Source: Flavobacterium lacus (lineage in GTDB: Bacteria > Bacteroidota > Bacteroidia > Flavobacteriales > Flavobacteriaceae). From it: DNA of 64,000 nucleotides. The notes under the pieces are model-generated. The model had not been told where the DNA came from. It saw only the letters and a list, made by a program, of their open reading frames with translations, and did not search any database. This document shows, piece by piece, positions 62,112 through 64,000 of the stretch (positions within the stretch are counted from its first letter, which is position 1; the number at the start of each line of letters is the position of its first letter). The position numbers and the translations under genes are program-made. The DNA is taken from the NCBI RefSeq assembly GCF_003268815.1, contig NZ_QLSV01000004.1:233273-297272 (forward strand). The letters run 5' to 3'.

Positions 62112-63728
62112 ATGTGTGGAATTTTAGCCATTATAGGAAAAGGAAAAGATGAATCAGTAGTTCAGGAATTATCTAAAAGAATGTCGCATCGCGGTCCGGA
62201 TGAAAGTGATTTGCATATCATGGCGAATGGTCACATTTTAGCTCATGAACGTTTGTCAATTGTTGATTTACATACCGGAAAACAACCTATTCAAGGCACT
62301 TCATCGGCTTGGATGATTCACAATGGCGAAATTTATAATCACCAAAAATTAAGAGACGGAATTTTGAAAGACCACAAATTCAGAACTACTTCGGATTCAG
62401 AGGTGATTGTGCATTTGTATGAAAAATTCGGTTACGATTTTTGTGATATGCTCGATGGAATGTTTGCCTTCGTAGTAATTGACGGTGATGATTATATTGC
62501 CGGCCGTGATCCACTTGGAATCAAACCACTTTATTACGGTTTGGATGAGCGAGGAAGAATGTTTTTTGCTTCTGAAATGAAGGCGATTGCCGATCAATGT
62601 AAAACATTTTCCACATTTCCTCCTGGACATTATTATACACAAGAAACCGGTTTTGTAAAATATTACCAGCCAAAATGGGAAGATGAAACGTTGGCAGTTG
62701 AAGAATTGGATTTAAAAGCCATTCGTGAAACATTATCTGAAGGAGTTCGTAAGCGTTTAATGAGCGATGTGCCAATCGGCGTCTTACTTTCCGGCGGATT
62801 AGATTCGTCGTTAACGTCTTCTATTGCTTCACGATATATGAAAGAAATGGGTAAAACGTTGCATTCCTTTTCAATTGGATTAGATGCTGAAGCTCCTGAT
62901 GCCAAAGCAGCAAGAAAAGTGGCGGAGTTTTTAGGAACGCAACACCACGAAATTCATTTTACGATTGAACAAGGAATTGAGATTTTAGATAAATTAATTT
63001 GGCATTTGGAAACGTATGATGTCACCTCGGTTCGAGCCAGTACACCAATGTACTTTTTGTCAAAAGCGATTACCGATATGGGAATCAAAGTAGTTCTTTC
63101 CGGTGAAGGAGCCGATGAGATTTTTGGAGGTTATTTATATTTTAGAAATGCTCCAAGTGTCGAAGATTTCCAGAAAGAAACCATTGAGCGTGTGCAAAAG
63201 CTATTTACAGCCGATCTACTGCGTGCAGACAAATCGACGATGGCTCACGGACTTGAAGCGAGAGTTCCGTTTTTAGACAAAGCCTTTTTGGAATTAGCCG
63301 TAAAGGTAAAACCGGAAGAAAAAATGCCCTCAACGTATGACGGAATTGAAAAATATATCCTTCGTAAAGCATTTGACACACCGGAACAACCCTATTTGCC
63401 ACAAGAAGTTTTATGGCGTCAAAAAGAGCAATTTTCAGATGGAGTAGGGTACAACTGGATTGATACCTTAATCGAATACTGTTCCAGTCAAGTTACGGAT
63501 GAGGAGTTTGAAAAAGCGACTGAATTATTTCCGTATAATACACCCATTACGAAAGAAGCATTTTTTTACAGAAGAATTTTTCACAAACATTTTCCGCAAG
63601 TGGCAGCTGCACAAACGGTGCGAAAATGGATTCCGAAATGGCAAGAAAACCAAGATCCAAGCGGAAGAGCCAATGCCGCTCACGTAAAAGCAGACACAAC
63701 CATTGCAAAAATGGATATACCGGTATAA
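62112..63728 (+). CDS. asnB: Asparagine synthase B (glutamine-hydrolysing)
   Basis: 538 residues. The class II glutaminase domain starts CGILAIIGKGK (Cys2 is the nucleophile after Met removal), with RMSHRGPDESDL and IHNGEIYNH. The synthetase domain has VLLSGGLDSSLTSSIASRYM (the SGGxDS pyrophosphate loop) and VVLSGEGADEIFGGY. It makes asparagine from aspartate with ATP and glutamine in the cytosol. A hairpin terminator follows. Confidence 0.96.
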   Translation: MCGILAIIGKGKDESVVQELSKRMSHRGPDESDLHIMANGHILAHERLSIVDLHTGKQPIQGTSSAWMIHNGEIYNHQKLRDGILKDHKFRTTSDSEVIVHLYEKFGYDFCDMLDGMFAFVVIDGDDYIAGRDPLGIKPLYYGLDERGRMFFASEMKAIADQCKTFSTFPPGHYYTQETGFVKYYQPKWEDETLAVEELDLKAIRETLSEGVRKRLMSDVPIGVLLSGGLDSSLTSSIASRYMKEMGKTLHSFSIGLDAEAPDAKAARKVAEFLGTQHHEIHFTIEQGIEILDKLIWHLETYDVTSVRASTPMYFLSKAITDMGIKVVLSGEGADEIFGGYLYFRNAPSVEDFQKETIERVQKLFTADLLRADKSTMAHGLEARVPFLDKAFLELAVKVKPEEKMPSTYDGIEKYILRKAFDTPEQPYLPQEVLWRQKEQFSDGVGYNWIDTLIEYCSSQVTDEEFEKATELFPYNTPITKEAFFYRRIFHKHFPQVAAAQTVRKWIPKWQENQDPSGRANAAHVKADTTIAKMDIPV

Positions 63729-63764
63729 TTTTTTTTTGATTGAAGTTTAGTTTGTTTGTTTAAG

Positions 63765-63795
63765 GCGTTCTCGTTGTGGGGAACGCTTTTTTTTT
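63765..63795 (+). terminator. Terminator of asnB
   Basis: GCGTTC (63765-63770) and GAACGC (63781-63786), followed by a run of T. Confidence 0.85.
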
Positions 63796-63839
63796 GTTGT
63801 GAGAGCAAATTTGATAAACAGCACATTGATGTACCAAAC

Positions 63840-63900
63840 TGCGTGAAGGATTGAAGTGAAAAGCCCGCAGGACAAAGGTTGAGTTTTTGCGGGTGTGCCG
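63840..63900 (+). repeat. Structured intergenic hairpin element, copy 5 (left half)
   Basis: GCGTGAAGGATTGAAGTGAA and the next bases match copy 2 (GGGATTGCAGTGGAAACCCC on its minus strand). CCCGCA and TGCGGG (63863-63868 and 63888-63893) give a hairpin stem. The closing TTGNAACG-type flank is absent before 63906, so the copy looks cut. Confidence 0.55.
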
Positions 63901-63905
63901 GCGAC

Positions 63906-64000
63906 TGTATCGTCCTAAAAAAAGTTTACAGTTTTTAATTAAATCCTAGTATTGGTTTACGGTTCATTTTTAATCCTGTAATTGGTTTACAATTATAGTG
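63906..64000. mobile_element. Possible mobile element end with three spaced direct repeats
   Basis: GTTTAC occurs at 63924, 63955 and 63985, preceded by TCCT-containing words (TCCTAGTATTGGTTTAC and TCCTGTAATTGGTTTAC), so the unit recurs at 30-31 bases. TGTATCGTCCTAAAA at 63906 could be the outer end. No transposase is visible; the rest is outside the window. Confidence 0.4.

Noticed and set aside
63906..64000. CRISPR-like array of 30-base units at the right edge
   Set aside because: Only three short repeats with spacers of about 10-15 bases and no cas genes in view; a mobile-element end fits better.

Overview
The window is a chromosomal segment of a Flavobacterium-like member of the Flavobacteriaceae (Bacteroidota). 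The DNA is AT-rich. It carries gliding-motility genes (gldF-gldG), a protein with the type IX secretion type B C-terminal domain, many TonB/beta-barrel and lipoprotein genes, TTG/GTG starts, and promoter-like TAnnTTTG boxes. No rRNA or tRNA gene, CRISPR array or intact insertion sequence was recognised.

Layout: 1-3.6 kb holds a truncated glycosyltransferase, coaE and a histidine kinase/response regulator pair. 3.8-9.6 kb (minus strand) holds an acyl-ACP thioesterase, three unrecognised envelope genes (lipoprotein, barrel, lipoprotein), miaA, a potassium-channel-like protein with a C-terminal zinc ribbon, and a DnaQ-type exonuclease fused to a GIY-YIG domain. 9.6-16 kb holds a YggS-like PLP protein, DUF1015, a barrel protein, a GRAM-like membrane protein, an AraC regulator, a 3-hydroxyacyl-CoA dehydrogenase and a Gfo/Idh/MocA oxidoreductase. 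16-20 kb holds a universal stress protein, an AbgT transporter and dnaN. 20-32.5 kb holds gldG-gldF, a small monooxygenase, a DUF62 SAM hydrolase, phoH, purC, an exported ankyrin protein, purA, a Fur-family regulator, rel and a SpoU-type methyltransferase.

32.8-40.5 kb is a MoxR-type cluster (DUF58, MoxR ATPase, DUF4350, DUF4129, a multipass protein, SpoIIM, divergent RDD). Its operon is interrupted by a GxxExxY nuclease-fold gene flanked by near-perfect inverted repeats. 41-43.5 kb holds a TRIC-family protein and a T9SS type B cargo. 43.6-55.7 kb is a surface-glycan locus: FemAB-like acyltransferase, sugar aminotransferase (FdtB-like), Wzx, acyltransferase, five glycosyltransferases, FdtA-like ketoisomerase, FkbM-like methyltransferase and a multipass protein. 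55.7-63.7 kb holds ftsE, a 1004-residue TPR protein with an outer-membrane receptor, a GreA/GreB-like small protein and asnB.

The most striking non-coding feature is the amount of short structured repeats. At least five copies of one long hairpin family (near 3.7, 17.0, 19.1, 32.7 and 63.9 kb) lie between genes. Several long palindromes and word-like tandem repeats (near 9.6, 10.3, 13.9, 14.9, 22.8, 32.8, 35.2 and 61.4 kb) also occur. Two such repeats appear to have entered coding sequence in frame, in the yggS-like gene and in the sugar aminotransferase. The right edge shows three direct repeats about 30 bp apart that may be the end of a mobile element sitting inside one of the hairpin copies.
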